Below are positions 22,322-33,283 of a stretch of DNA of 64,000 nucleotides, in pieces. The translations under genes and the position numbers were made by a program. The stretch is from Euptelea pleiosperma (taxonomy: Eukaryota > Streptophyta > Magnoliopsida > Ranunculales > Eupteleaceae): positions 18,809,883 to 18,873,882 of the forward strand of contig CM068541.1 of assembly GCA_035048495.1 (NCBI GenBank). Direction: 5' to 3'. The notes beneath the pieces are model-generated. The model was not told the DNA's origin and searched no databases. It worked only from the letters and a program-made list of their open reading frames with translations. Positions within the stretch are counted from its first letter, which is position 1; every line of letters starts with the position of its first letter.

Positions 22322-22418
22322 TGTCACGGCCCGAACTTGGGGTCCAGGACCCGTCCCGTGACCCAACATATAATCCATGGGTCAACCGATATGTGACGTG
22401 GGTAACATATCGGTTGAC
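22322..22418 (+). mobile_element. Left part of a TGTCACGGCCC-type element interrupted by LTR B
   Basis: TGTCACGGCCCGAACTTGGG begins at 22322, a start seen in many plant LTR retroelements. After 97 bp it is interrupted by solo LTR B, whose TSD TTGAC ends it. Its continuation should begin at 26213. Its own right end is not identified. Confidence 0.35.
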
Positions 22419-22870
22419 TGATATTCGCTCAAAAGTGCTTATTTTAAGTCATTATCCTTATAGCGATGTCGCATTCTCCTACGTAAAACTTGTCTTTTCG
22501 TCGACTTTTTCACGTAAGAGTTTCTTCCAATGCGTAGAGCGCAATCTTTAAATGAAAATTGACTATTTGCATGAAATATACGCATTTCGGATAGTCTAGA
22601 TATAAAGCCGTTTTGATTAAGTCTCATTACGTGCTTTTCTCTCGCAGGAAACCTGATCGGGCGATTTTAGAGACTTGCGGGCCCATGATCAACCATAGAA
22701 GTCTAATATCAAAGCTTAATGAGTCAACAAGCTATGACAAGAAGATACCGGCCAAGTACGGGTCAAGTTAGAGGATCGTAGAGCCAGATAAAGAACCAAG
22801 AGAGAGGAAAAGTTGAAGACCAAGAGACGAGCTAAAGTGATTCAAAGCCGCACCAACTGACATAAAATGA

Positions 22871-22935
22871 TGGCTTACGTAATTGGTAAAGCCGACGGAA
22901 GATTACATTGAAGATTAGGGTTCATGACCCTCCGC
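22871..22935 (+). other. tRNA-like pol III box pair inside LTR B
   Basis: TGGCTTACGTAATTGG (A-box-like, 22871-22886) and GGTTCATGACC (B-box-like, 22919-22929), at the same offset from the LTR start as in LTR A. Both the boxes and the downstream CTC/GCTAGC-like end are conserved. Confidence 0.45.
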
Positions 22936-23522
22936 CAGCTCTTTTGCCATTATTTTGTATTATTTTCTCTCTCCTCTCTCCTAATTCTCTCTCCATCTCT
23001 CTAGACTCTAATATCTAACCTGTAGATCATCTCATCCTACCATTAGATCCCCAGATCTACCATCCGATCCCCCTCTCCATGATCGAATTGCCTATATCTC
23101 ACCATCCGATCCTTAGATCGATCGTCCTAACCCTCTGATCTCCATCATCTAACCTCAGATCTTCTCTCCTTTAGCTTTATTCTATCTCTCATAGTTCTTT
23201 TACCGTTAGATCTTCAATTCGACCGTTAGATCATTTATCTGACCGTTGGATCTTTCCAGATCCTACGGTCCGCCAATTGTGGACCGAGTCAGACTGCCAC
23301 CTCATCTCATCCAATTATCATAGTTTTATCATCTAACAGCCCCCATGGCCAAGTGGCCCACAAGCAAATTGGAAGCCCACAGCCTTGTAACCCGTCCTAG
23401 AGCCCATGGTGTTTTGGGCTCATTTACCATTTTTTCTCCTCTAGCGGCCAAACGCACCCTAACCCATGGCCTCGCAAGAGGCCCATATCCATTTGGCCCA
23501 TTAGGGAGATGCTTATCCTTGA

Positions 23523-23550
23523 GCCCATGCCCATGCCCATGCCCATGACC
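23523..23550. repeat. CCCATG minisatellite
   Basis: Four consecutive CCCATG hexamers inside LTR B. It explains the Met-Pro / His-Gly open frames seen there. Confidence 0.9.
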
Positions 23551-26212
23551 CATACCCAATCTTTCGGTCCATTATCCCTGTGGCTCACTGGCCGACATGT
23601 GGCAATTCCCTTGGCCCAACTCTATGGCATAGGACCTACCCATTTAATAGCCCAAGGCCTATGGATTCATCACCCAATAACCTCATGGCCCAAAGCCCAT
23701 TCATTAGAAGCCCACACCACCTTTGCTTGAGAGAGAAATGGTCTTCACAAGACCAATTCTCCCTCAACCTCTCCAACTAATTCCACAATTCTCTCTCCTA
23801 ATCACTATTCCTCTCTCCTAAAACTATAAGAGGAACCCATGGTTCCCTCCCCCTCAAAATCTCTATCTTCTTTCCCCTCTCTTCCCTGATCATTGTTTTG
23901 CTCCTTCTCTTCGCCTTCTCCGGCGAAAACCACACCACCGTCCACCATTGAAATCAGCCATCTATCCACCTCCATTCCTCTCCACCATAGCCAACACATC
24001 CAGCCACCTTGCTGATGTGTCTTGCACACCCGCAACACCACTTTGCAAATTGCAAACGGTACACCAGCAGCAGCCCACGGCTTGGTAGCCTTGAGAACCA
24101 GCAACCAAGCAAGCCAACACCTCCTTCTCCTAAGTTGCTGACTATTCACGGTCTGCAATTTACAACTCTCTCCTCCATTACAGCAACCTTCTTCTTCTTC
24201 TTCTTCTTTTACTCTTCTTCTTGATCACCAAGCACAACCCTCTTCTTCTCCATTGATTCCGGCGAGAAGCTCGCCGGAAACCAGCACTTTCACCGCCGTT
24301 TTGCTCCACCACAGCAACCACAAAGTTTGTGAGATTGCTGCCTTCCCTTCCATCTTTTCTTTCCTTCCTTATTCTTCTTCCTTTTTACTTATTCCCGGAG
24401 TTGTAGACCTGCAACTCCGGCGATCTTCCGGGCATACAAGCAACCACCATTGCTGTTGCAACCCACCAACATTAGCTTCACCGCCTGCAAGTGCTGGCTG
24501 TCTACTCCTTCTAACGGCCTCACCTTGCTGCCAAGCTCAACAAGGTGTTCAACTCCCCCATCTCTTTCTTCTCTCCTCTTTCTCCCCTTCTTCTCCTTCG
24601 TCTTCTTCTTTCTCTCGCCAAAGTTGCAGGTTTGCAACTCTGGCCGTTGCTGCTCTCTCCGTCCGTGCGTCTTCTCTCCCATCTCCAACGGTTCGAAGAG
24701 CTCCGCCTTGACCTTGCTGGACCTCCAACAGTCACCAGTAAATCCCTTCTCCCTCTTCCATAATCCTCCTTTTCTTCTCTCCCTCTTCATCCCAACCTCC
24801 ACCGTGCAGCACTTTTGCACCTCCGGTTGGGTTTTCTACCCACGTTCTCACCTGCTACTCCATCGTAGGTGATCCTTACTCCCTTGTTCCACGCCCCATT
24901 TCTCCTCCCTACTCCGCCTCTTTAATCATGGCTTGCTGGCCATGAGCTCCTCTAGTGCACCAGCAACGTCTCCTCCACCGTTCCACCATATCTTGCTGGC
25001 CGAACAAGAAAGGTGCACTCCAACAACCACCTCCTTCAACGGTGTGGTGCAAATCAAGCAAAACTAGGTGCTCCAGGTGCTCAACATCCAGCCAAAAAGC
25101 ACCTCCAGCACCACCAAAACCAGTGCTGCACAGCACTACAGCACCGCCTGCCACCTTGCTTGCACGTGCATCACCGTTCCACAAGTCTTCCACCGGTCAA
25201 CACTCCTGGCCATCATTTCCGACGAACTCCATAACACTCACAGGTGCACCACCTCATCTCCATTCTTCTCCTCTTGTTGGAAGCATCATCCACTACCTCA
25301 GGCAGTCCCTCCTTATACATCACCGTTGTTGCTGCTCAAGCACCACCAAAAGTCTCTCCAACAACACCCACGTGCTGCACAGCACAACCATATCTTCCCC
25401 ACTACAAGTCAACCCCTGGATGTGCTCCTTCTCCATCGTCAAAAACAGCAACACCTTTGCTAAAAGGTGCTCGACATGATCAGCAAACTCTAAGTCGGGA
25501 TCAGCAACCTACTTCTCACACCTAGAAGTGCACACCAGTGCATTCTCACCCTTGCTGCACCACTTGTTTGAGTCTCCTCCAAGGTTCCCAACATGATAAG
25601 TAGAGTGCAACACCAGGTGGGTCCTACTTTTACCACCATGTTTATCTCCTTGAGCCCGTCAATCTCGTGGTAAGTGTCAAGGTAAACATTCTCCTCTCGC
25701 TAACTCTTTCCCTTCTCTTCTCTCTCTAGAATCACCTTTCCATCATTTTCTCTCTCTTATTTCTTACCTTCTCTCTCTAAAAACCCCTTTCTCTCTCTAG
25801 ATTTTGTTAATTTTCTCTCTCTAAGTTGTTGCTTTCTAGAATAAATTTGATTTCAGTGTTTAATGCAAATTATTTTTGATTCGTGATTAATAAAGTTTGT
25901 TAAATTTATTTCAAAATTTTGTCATTTGATTTGTCAGATTTTGTATAAATTAGTCAGATAACCTTGATCTCCAAATTATGTTTTAAAATCGATCCAACCA
26001 CCATTTTCACCTCTTCCATAAATTCTCAGCATTTTCCGTTATTATTGTTCTTTATTTTGCCCTAACCCCGAGTGCGGACGATATCCGACACGAGCCACTG
26101 TGCAAGTCTGCATTTTTGCAGATTAAGTGAACCAATTCGGAGAAATTACAAATATTGTTGAACTTTAGGGTTTCCGTAACCAACGACGCGGAAAAACCCT
26201 AATTTCATTGAC

Positions 26213-26790
26213 CCAAGGACCCAATAGATTAATTAAGTCAAAATTGATCATCTAAGTCAAAAACCTCAAAATTCGATAAAAAAAAATCTTTTTAACATAA
26301 CATTTAACCGGATGTATGCCCTAAAATCATAGAAACTGGTTGGATTGTCCGACAGGATCTCCATGTGGGCCCCACCACTCACAAACAGGTCGCTTTCATT
26401 GTAGTGGAGATGGAAGGATGCTAGTGGGCCATTGTAAGCACAACCACAATCCTCCAGATTAGGTGACAGTTAAAGTATCATGCTGATTAAGCATCAACAA
26501 GTGAACCTCCTCCACTTGTCAATATAACATTGGCCAGATCACCCCCCCTTTATGTAGGGGAAAGTGTTATGCTGACTTACCATCGATAGAATAACAACAG
26601 CTCCTTGTCCATACCACTTTTGGACCTTAGTCACGTAGCATTCAAGAATTAAAGAAAATGTTGCCTCGGGCGTTACACAAATCAAGGGCTGTGAATCAAT
26701 ACAATAGGATGTGGGCCATAACAATTTTTGGAATATTCTATTCTCATAGCATATGGGCCAACGTCCCCATGTATCGATAGGTGGGATGTG
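26213..26790. other. Spacer, probable continuation of the element split by LTR B
   Basis: Begins CCAAGGACCCAATAG, the expected continuation of the interrupted element. No coding region or end is recognised. Confidence 0.3.
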
Positions 26791-26795
26791 GGTAG

Positions 26796-27168
26796 GGGGT
26801 GCAACAGGCCGGTTCCGGTTAGTTCCTAAGGTGGCCAAAACTAGAACTAAGGTGGCCAGAACTAGAACTAACGGTTCCAATTCTCAAAATGATGGATCCG
26901 GAACCTGAACCTATTATTTAGTTTCTGTCGGTTTCAGTTCCGAGTATATTGGTTCCAATCTTGATAATATGAGAATTTTAACACTATTTATATATCTGTT
27001 CCAGTTCCTATCGGTTCGGTCCATATTAAACTACCCAGAAGCGGAACCATTATTTGTAGTTCAGTTCCTGTTTCGATTCTTTTTTAATCGGTTCCCAAAA
27101 ATGTGGAACTAGAATTGGTGTTTCTGATTCTGTTCTAGTTAAATGGGTAAAATTGACACCCCTTGTGG
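26796..27168. mobile_element. hAT-like MITE candidate (GGTTCCGGTT-rich)
   Basis: GGGGTGCAACAGGCCGGTTC on the left and, inverted, GGGGTGTCAATTTTACCCA on the right bound a segment full of GGTTCC / GGAACC blocks. The flanks GTGGGTA and TTGTGGGC are only partly alike, so an 8-bp TSD is not proven. Confidence 0.45.
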
Positions 27169-27785
27169 GCCCCTCATTTGCATGTATAGTATTATGACAT
27201 GTTGATGTGAGCTTATCTCCCCATGTATAGGTGGTGATTCCTAAATGCTAAGACATTTTTTTTCAGAGACGTCGTGTTTACTTTGGCATCTTTGATAATA
27301 GCCACGGAAGAACTAGCTCATGAGCATAGTAGTGAACCTTAAATATTAGGGTATTTTAGTAACACCCCATGAAATTTGAAAGTAATTTGTAATAATCCCT
27401 TGTACTTTCAATGGTAGACACCATGATGGCAGTGGCTATAACCATAGTGGTGGTGGGTGGTGGTGGTGGTCATGATCTGGGTTATGATGATTGGTGGATC
27501 TTGCTACTCTAGAAGAGGTGGTGCTCTGGATTGAAATTGGAAGGACTAGGGTCTGATGATATGGTTTGGAGATGGGGAAATTGGGTTTTGATTTTTCATC
27601 ATCTTCATCATCATCTACGCCTTATCCCAACTGTTTGGGTCTCACAACATGAATCTTATTTCACCACTTGACTACGTTTAGAGCTATATTTTCTGTCAAA
27701 GTATAAGTCTTACTGTCCCCATCTTTGTCATTTTTACTATTCTTCTCTTTTTTTATGGCAATCAACTTGTGGACAAGTCGACTTT
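27169..27785. other. Spacer without a supported gene
   Basis: Contains a GGTGGTGG-type run (27455-27475) and an ATCATC run (27597-27614). The last 200 bp may be the internal region of the retroelement whose LTR starts at 27797. Confidence 0.35.
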
Positions 27786-28095
27786 TAGGGAGGGGATGTT
27801 ACGACCCTAAATTAAAAAGAGTCAAGATCTCTAATTTAGTTAAGAGTAAAGAGTTGATTTGGGTGGGATTGGGTACGTTAGAATAGGTTTCCAATATTAG
27901 CTAGGATTTGAATTGTTTCCTATTTAATTAGGGTTGGAATTAGGTAGGTCTCTTGATTGAGAGCCTATACATTGTAATTGACAATTGAGAAGAAATACAA
28001 GAAGAGAAAACCTTTAAAACTCGCAAGTGTAGAGCGGGACTCCTTCAAAGTGTATTCATTAAGAATTGGGTTCCTAACATCTAGTATCAGAGCTG
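27786..28095 (+). mobile_element. Short LTR (283 bp) with polypurine tract upstream and PBS downstream
   Basis: The segment 27797-28079 begins TGTTACGACC and ends CTAACA, LTR-like TG..CA termini. Just left is a polypurine tract, TAGGGAGGGGA (27786-27796), as found before a 3' LTR. Just right is TAGTATCAGAGCT (28082-28094), a near match to the primer-binding site for initiator tRNA-Met, as found after a 5' LTR. Having both on one LTR fits the middle LTR of a tandem (LTR-internal-LTR-internal-LTR) arrangement, known for small TRIM elements, or a recombinant. No 5-bp flanking repeat is seen. Confidence 0.7.
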
Positions 28096-28309
28096 TCGAT
28101 CTGATGGGATGGAGATTCACACAACAAACTCAAGGGCAAGAACTCCTCGATTTGCAATGACACATGGAGTAAACCGCTGCCCACTTCGCCGAGAGTTGGG
28201 AAGCCAGGTATTGCTGATTAGACGTGTTCCAATATGCCTAGAAGGAAGAGTTTCAACAATTGTGACATGTGCGCACGGATCCATGTGAGATTCAACCACC
28301 TTCTTAGGT

Positions 28310-28555
28310 TACCGAGGTGTCAATTGCGAAACCTATGGCGAAACCCAAATCTGCACCAACCAAGCTGTAGCGAAGCCAAAACCCACTAACAAGTCGAAGC
28401 CTACGATCAAGCAGAAGTCGAAGCTGATGCTAAAGGCTAGACCAGTAAAGGCTTCGAGACTTGCGACGAGGGCTTCTCCGGGTAAAAAGGCGTCGGCTCC
28501 AAAGCCGACGAATGCGGCAATGCGAAGCCCAACGAAGCGACATTCATCCTAACAA
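28310..28555 (+). pseudogene. Histone H1 C-terminal-tail-like fragment
   Basis: One frame reads KPMAKPKSAPTKL, then after a stop/frame change AKPKPTNKSKPTIKQKSK, followed by LATRASPGKKASAPKPT and SPTKRHSS with a stop. Lysine-, alanine- and proline-rich composition, the SPGKKA box and a final SPTKR are like plant linker-histone tails. The globular H1 domain is absent, so this can at most be a 3' fragment. It begins about 220 bp after the retroelement PBS. A low-complexity basic sequence of other origin is possible. Confidence 0.4.
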
Positions 28556-28559
28556 GCAG

Positions 28560-30440
28560 ATAACATCATGTTAGCCTACCTCAGGATTCATGCTACTTGT
28601 ACTACCTCGAGATTCGCATTGACATAGGTACCACTGAGGCTAAAACCTCGAAGCTGTTTTTTGGCGCCTCAAGGCGAGGAGAGTCTCAAAAAGCTTTTTT
28701 AAACCATGCCCAAAGCATCCTCAAACCGGACAGGAACATTGTTCGGAATCTAGTAGGTGTCCCGGAGGACATTGATATCTTCAAACTGATGAAATTTCTT
28801 GGGTCTCATGCTTGAAACCCGAGAGAAAACTAAGTCTAGGGACTGTGTTCAAAAATCAATTAGTCTGTTGGAAGAGAATTCAAAAACAGTGCCAGAAATT
28901 GAAGAAATATGGCTGACCTTTCTAAGGAGCCAGCCAAGAAGAAAATAATTCAGCAAAACTGCAAAATTATACCTTGGAGAGTACTCTGGGGATTCGTCGA
29001 GGGCCGGGTTGAGCAAGGCAGCAAGCGCAGAGGAGAATTCAAAAATTCGTTTGGCGTGAAAATTGGTTCAAGAGGTATCCGCCTCTATTTGTAGGGTTGG
29101 GGTTGTTCTTAGATTGGAACACGTGTCTCGAGATGAATCCTAGAGATTTTGCGGCATTAAATGCTGAAGTTCAATCATCGCACCTCCCTCGGGTAGCGAA
29201 GCGGCATGCGCGTGTTTTCCCTCTCCTACGAAGCTGAACCTTGTGCCGAAACGTGGGCTGCATCACTGTGACAGTCTGTATTCCCAATTTGCCGAGAAGC
29301 AACCTTCTGAAAAGCTCCTTCTCGGCACAATGGGAATAAGGGGCGACTGTGTGTGCCTAAAAATGGTATATATCCCAACCGTCGACATGTCCCCTCGAGA
29401 TCCCTGTAGTAGGGGCTCTTTGGTCTTCAGACAACTCTGGCCAGCTTACTTCACACTCAGCCCCTTGAACCATACGCTGATTTAGTTGACTGAATATGAG
29501 AGGTTGGTTTGCGGAAGGGAGAGCCGACTTGTTGAGAGAGGCTAGCTCGGGCGAAGGAGTCAGGCTGCTCGGTTAGTCGGCATGATTCCATTGGTAACTG
29601 CAACCCATTTCTGACTTGGATGGGACAACTCTCACATACTTCAGATGAGACAGTTCCTACCTACATGGGATGTGCTAATGATTTACCTACACTGAATGGT
29701 GAGAGAAGGGGTTTGACTGCAGCTTCCTGCACACCCAACATGCACCATGTTGTCTCCATGCTCGACCATGCATTGACCATACCTGGCAGGTAAAGACAAC
29801 ACATCTCACCTACCCAGGGCCCTTAGAAATAGGGGCCTTCCCTCACTGTAGAAGGGGAAAAAGAATTCACTGAGCTCCCACCCAACTTGAATTGCTGACT
29901 TCCTTGTTTAAACTATAGATCTGTTAGTTGACCCTTCAAGTCGGGCATTGAGGTGTCAGTCAGATTTACCCTTGGTATCTAAGATCTGACCCCACAGGAA
30001 GCTAGAAAAATCAGATAGTATAAGAAAAAGATTTCAGGAGGTGATGTTTGTTTTTTTTTCTTTTTACTTGGAACCTTTATAGTCATCAGGGATGTCTTCG
30101 ACGCGCCAAGCAAGAACTGGATGAAGGCACTATAAGAGGAGATTGTGGATGAAGAAGAGAAAGGGATTAGTGAAGGATCATGGGTGGAGAGTGAACTAAG
30201 TACTTTGCCACATTCAAAAAGGAAATGTTAATATTGGTCAAGGTTGAAAAAAATGTTCATATTAGCACTGCGTGAAATAATTTTTGTAAGTATTATATGT
30301 TTCACACTATTTTTTTTATCACAAGTACTGCTATGCATACCTTTAAGAATCATAAACATTTTCATAAGTATAATCTTGTTTTGTAGTTTATTTCCTATTA
30401 GCACGTGTTAATCTATTGATTTCCTAATTCACGATTTCAG
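28560..30440. other. Spacer without a supported gene; hairpin at 29280-29337
   Basis: Several short open frames on the plus strand (28597-28815, 28909-29094, 29243-29485) are unrecognised. A clear inverted repeat, ATTCCCAATTTGCCGAGAAG at 29280 facing its near complement ending at 29337, can form a 20-bp stem. This may be retroelement LTR or internal DNA. Confidence 0.35.
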
Positions 30441-30444
30441 GATC

Positions 30445-32034
30445 CATGTCAGGCGCCAGGGGAAATCATCAGCGGTCGAGTGCGTCTCAAAATGTATTAG
30501 GACTTAATTCCTCTTGCAGCCTATGGTTCCAAACAGCTTCTTGGTGATGATCTTGGTATGAAACATTTTTTTTTGCGTTTAGTCTGATATTTGTTTTTTT
30601 ATTGGTTTTTGGCATTACTATTTGATTATTTTAGGTTCCTACAAGGAAAAGAAGATGGTTCATTTCAATTCTCTCGGACAGCCTATTGGAGAAGGCTCGG
30701 CAGCCTTCAGCAGCTACCTTGGTTTGATGACTAGAAGACATTGTTCTATTTTCTATGGTCAGTGGCGGGATTTGCCTGATCTGATCAAGGAGATGATTTG
30801 GCAGTTCGTCACGGTCAGTTTGTAATTCGTTTCAGTTCTACTTGCTTACCATTCAGTTGCACTTTTACTAATCTATTGATCTTACCACAGGAAGGATTTA
30901 TTGTTGATGCGGCATACAAAAGGGGAATCTTCCGAATGATTAGCAAATGTTGGAGAGGTTTACTTTAAGTGTAAACTTCGCCAAAAACATTATGATATTT
31001 ATGATACAGATGAGGAAAGAAAAAGAAATTGTCCACGAGGTGTTAAGCAGGAAGATTGGGATAGGTTTGTTGACATCCAGCCAACATCCACTATGCAGAC
31101 CCGCCGGGAGAGGGGCAAGTCTGCGAGAAAAGCTATGAAGACCCCCCACACATCTGGTAGACCAGGATCAGCAAGAATAGCAGAGGCTTTGGTAATTTGT
31201 TTCTCATATTAATTTCTGGTAAGTTATTGAAATATTTTTGATGTTTATGCAAGTGTATATTCCTTTACAGAAAAATGGAGATCCTACTGCCACCATCACC
31301 AGAACTGCAACTCTAAATATGCATTTTGTTATTAATTCTACAGGAAAAAATAAAAGCAATTGCTGAAAGAGATCCCTCCAGCACCTGCTTAGATGTAGAC
31401 CGTGACCCTGTTGCACAAGTTTGTGGCCCTGAGGGAAAAGGGCTGTGTACGGGGCATGGGTATCGGTGTTTCTAGGACCACACTTTCATTTTCAGCTCCT
31501 GCTGAGGACCAACTTCAACGGGAGAAGAGGAAGCGTCTTTCTGTTGAGGAGCAGAGCGGGCTTACTGCTCAAGGCCAGATGATCATGAAGTTGAAGGAGC
31601 AAATTGCGACGTTTGACCAGATGGTTATGGATATGAGGGCGCAAATTGCTTGTCAGGGGCTGCAAATGCTGTTCTCCACCACTTGCATAACATCTCATGT
31701 ACGATCACCGGCACTTGCTGAATCTCAAGTAGTTAAATCTCCATGGAGGGTGCAGCATTGTGAGTTGTTACACTTCGGTGATGTAGTTGTAGCCACTGGG
31801 AGGGCACTGAGAGGAGGTTCACTAGCACTAGGTGATGGCGGTAATCAGCCCCTTAAAGACGTGTACAACGTTATCACAGAAGAAGTGCATGACCCTAATG
31901 CAAATTTGTTTAGACCGGACACGTTAACCCTTGGAGATGTAGAGTTGGGCATAAGAAAGGAAACTGTTCTGCATTTCTTGCTGAATAAGAAAGGAAACTG
32001 TTCATCGATCTATATTCACTGCATCTGTGCATAA
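30445..32034 (+). pseudogene. Plant Transposase_24 (Ptta/En/Spm) gene, frameshifted
   Basis: Spliced-gene layout. Exon at 30633-30810 reads VHFNSLGQPIGEGSAAF and WRDLPDLIKEMIWQFVT. Exon at 30892-31191 reads EGFIVDAAYKRG, a frame change near 30953, then HYDIYDTDEERKRNCPRGV, WDRFVD and HTSGRPGSARIAEAL. The last exon, from about 31344, reads DRDPVAQVCGPEGKG, a second frame change near 31438, then VRGMGIGVS, a heptad-rich helix with QGQMIMKLKEQI, and a C-terminal domain with CELLHF and DPNANLFRPD. This matches the plant Ptta/En/Spm Transposase_24 family (PF03004), carried by CACTA-related elements and present as many host copies. Two frameshifts make it a pseudogene. The start near 30445 is uncertain, and no CACTA termini were found. 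Confidence 0.75.
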
Positions 32035-32040
32035 CTAGAG

Positions 32041-32760
32041 TTTTTTTTTTTTTCTGTAGGTTTGGAGGATGGCTTCTTGTTATAATCTTTTACCTGTATG
32101 TGCAATACATAACCAGTAGTGCTTGAATTTAGTTATGAGCGGTTCCTTTAGAAGACACCAAATTTTTATGGTGGAAAGTTCTGAGGATAAAGGGCCATAA
32201 GTTTCTTAGCTTTTGGTTCATGAACGCTTGTGGTTCGCAGATGGTCATTATGAATTTTGATTGAAAACTCAGAAACTCTTCATAACCAGGTTATTAATTC
32301 TCAGATCAAATCTAAGCATTATATAAGATTTTAGTTCTTGGAACAGATGTCCTGTCTTGGCATCCTCTACTACACAAATACACTGGAGAGCTTCCACGCC
32401 CTTGATAAACAGTCGGCTGAAGGCAGAAGCAGAGAAGGTACTCTCTTCAGAGAAGCTTTTTACACTTCATTTGTCTTTGCAGTACTTTTCTCATATGTGG
32501 CTTTTGCACAAGTGGAGGAGGAGAGTGCGGTACTTTCGAGGTTCCTTCTAATCTCATTTGCTGATCTGAAAAGGTAGAGCTTCCATTACTGGTTCGCATT
32601 CCCTGCTCTTTTGCTCGATCCTCCAGCAACCTTGATTTACTTGGGTAAATATTTACGTTAGAGTCCATATTTTTAACAATTTAAGCTGCTACTGTTTGCA
32701 GCCAATCACTTTTTGGCTTGAGCTTCCTTGAAATATATATAATATTTGGTCCCTAGATGG
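32041..32760. other. Spacer without a supported gene
   Basis: An open frame at 32338-32577 is unrecognised and has no homologous look. Nothing else seen. Confidence 0.35.
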
Positions 32761-32761
32761 A

Positions 32762-33283
32762 GAGTAAAATTTCGCTCACCTCCCATGATGATTGCCCACA
32801 ATATGTGCCACGTGGTACACTTTTAGAAGACGCGGACTGTATGGATGTTTGGTCAATCCCTAGATGGGCCTACAAACCAAAAATCAGCCTAATTAGTGAT
32901 TTCAAATCTTTGGATACTAGTACCCAAATAATACTCCGGTTAAAATCAATCCATGAAAATGACTCCAATCCAACACTTTGATGCTCGAATTCAACGGTTA
33001 AAATCAATCCATGAAAATCACTAATCAGGTTGATTTTTGATTTGTTGGTCTACTTTGGGATTGACCAAACATCCATACGGATTAGTGATTTCTAAAAGTT
33101 GTCTTGTAGTCATTTTCATGGGTTGATTTTTAACCGTAGAATTTGCATTATTTGGGGTACAAATATCCAAAGGTTTGAAATCACTAATCATGCTGTTTTT
33201 TAGTTTGTACGTCCACTTTCGGATTTACCAAGTATTCTATTTGACTCAAATTGTGGGTGGTCAGCAAAGTTCTACTCGGACCA
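32762..33283. mobile_element. MULE-like MITE with long inverted ends
   Basis: Left end GAGTAAAATTTCGCTCACC matches the inverse of the right end, GTGGTCAGCAAAGTTCTACTC. Internally, GGGCCTACAAACCAAAAATC, CTAATTAGTGATTTC, the complementary GAAATCACTAATCATGC-type block and the motif GTGCCACGTGG mirror each other. Sister of 40146-40518. The flanks do not form a clean 9-bp TSD, so the element or its flank is rearranged. Confidence 0.7.

Larger units (their letters stand above)
22419..26207 (+). mobile_element. Solo LTR B (3.8 kb, TSD TTGAC)
   Basis: Starts TGATATTCGCTC and ends AATTTCA, flanked by the exact 5-bp repeat TTGAC (22414-22418 and 26208-26212). It is the same family as LTR A, with shared start, ATATAAAGCCG block (22599), tRNA-like pair (22871-22929), CTCTCTCCTCTCTC block, AGTGCGGACGATATCCGACA block (26072) and end. 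It is about 870 bp longer than A, mainly in the C-rich middle (23.3-25.6 kb). That part is stop-poor in all three forward frames because of base composition. No internal retroelement region is attached. Confidence 0.9.

Noticed and set aside
23329..23559. Met-Pro / His-Gly repeat open frames
   Set aside because: Caused by the CCCATG minisatellite inside LTR B.
24955..25525. Long open frames (up to 174 codons) in all three forward frames
   Set aside because: They lie inside solo LTR B in C-rich, stop-poor sequence; the translations are low-complexity Ser/Thr/Pro/His strings with no domain, and openness in three frames at once shows a composition effect.
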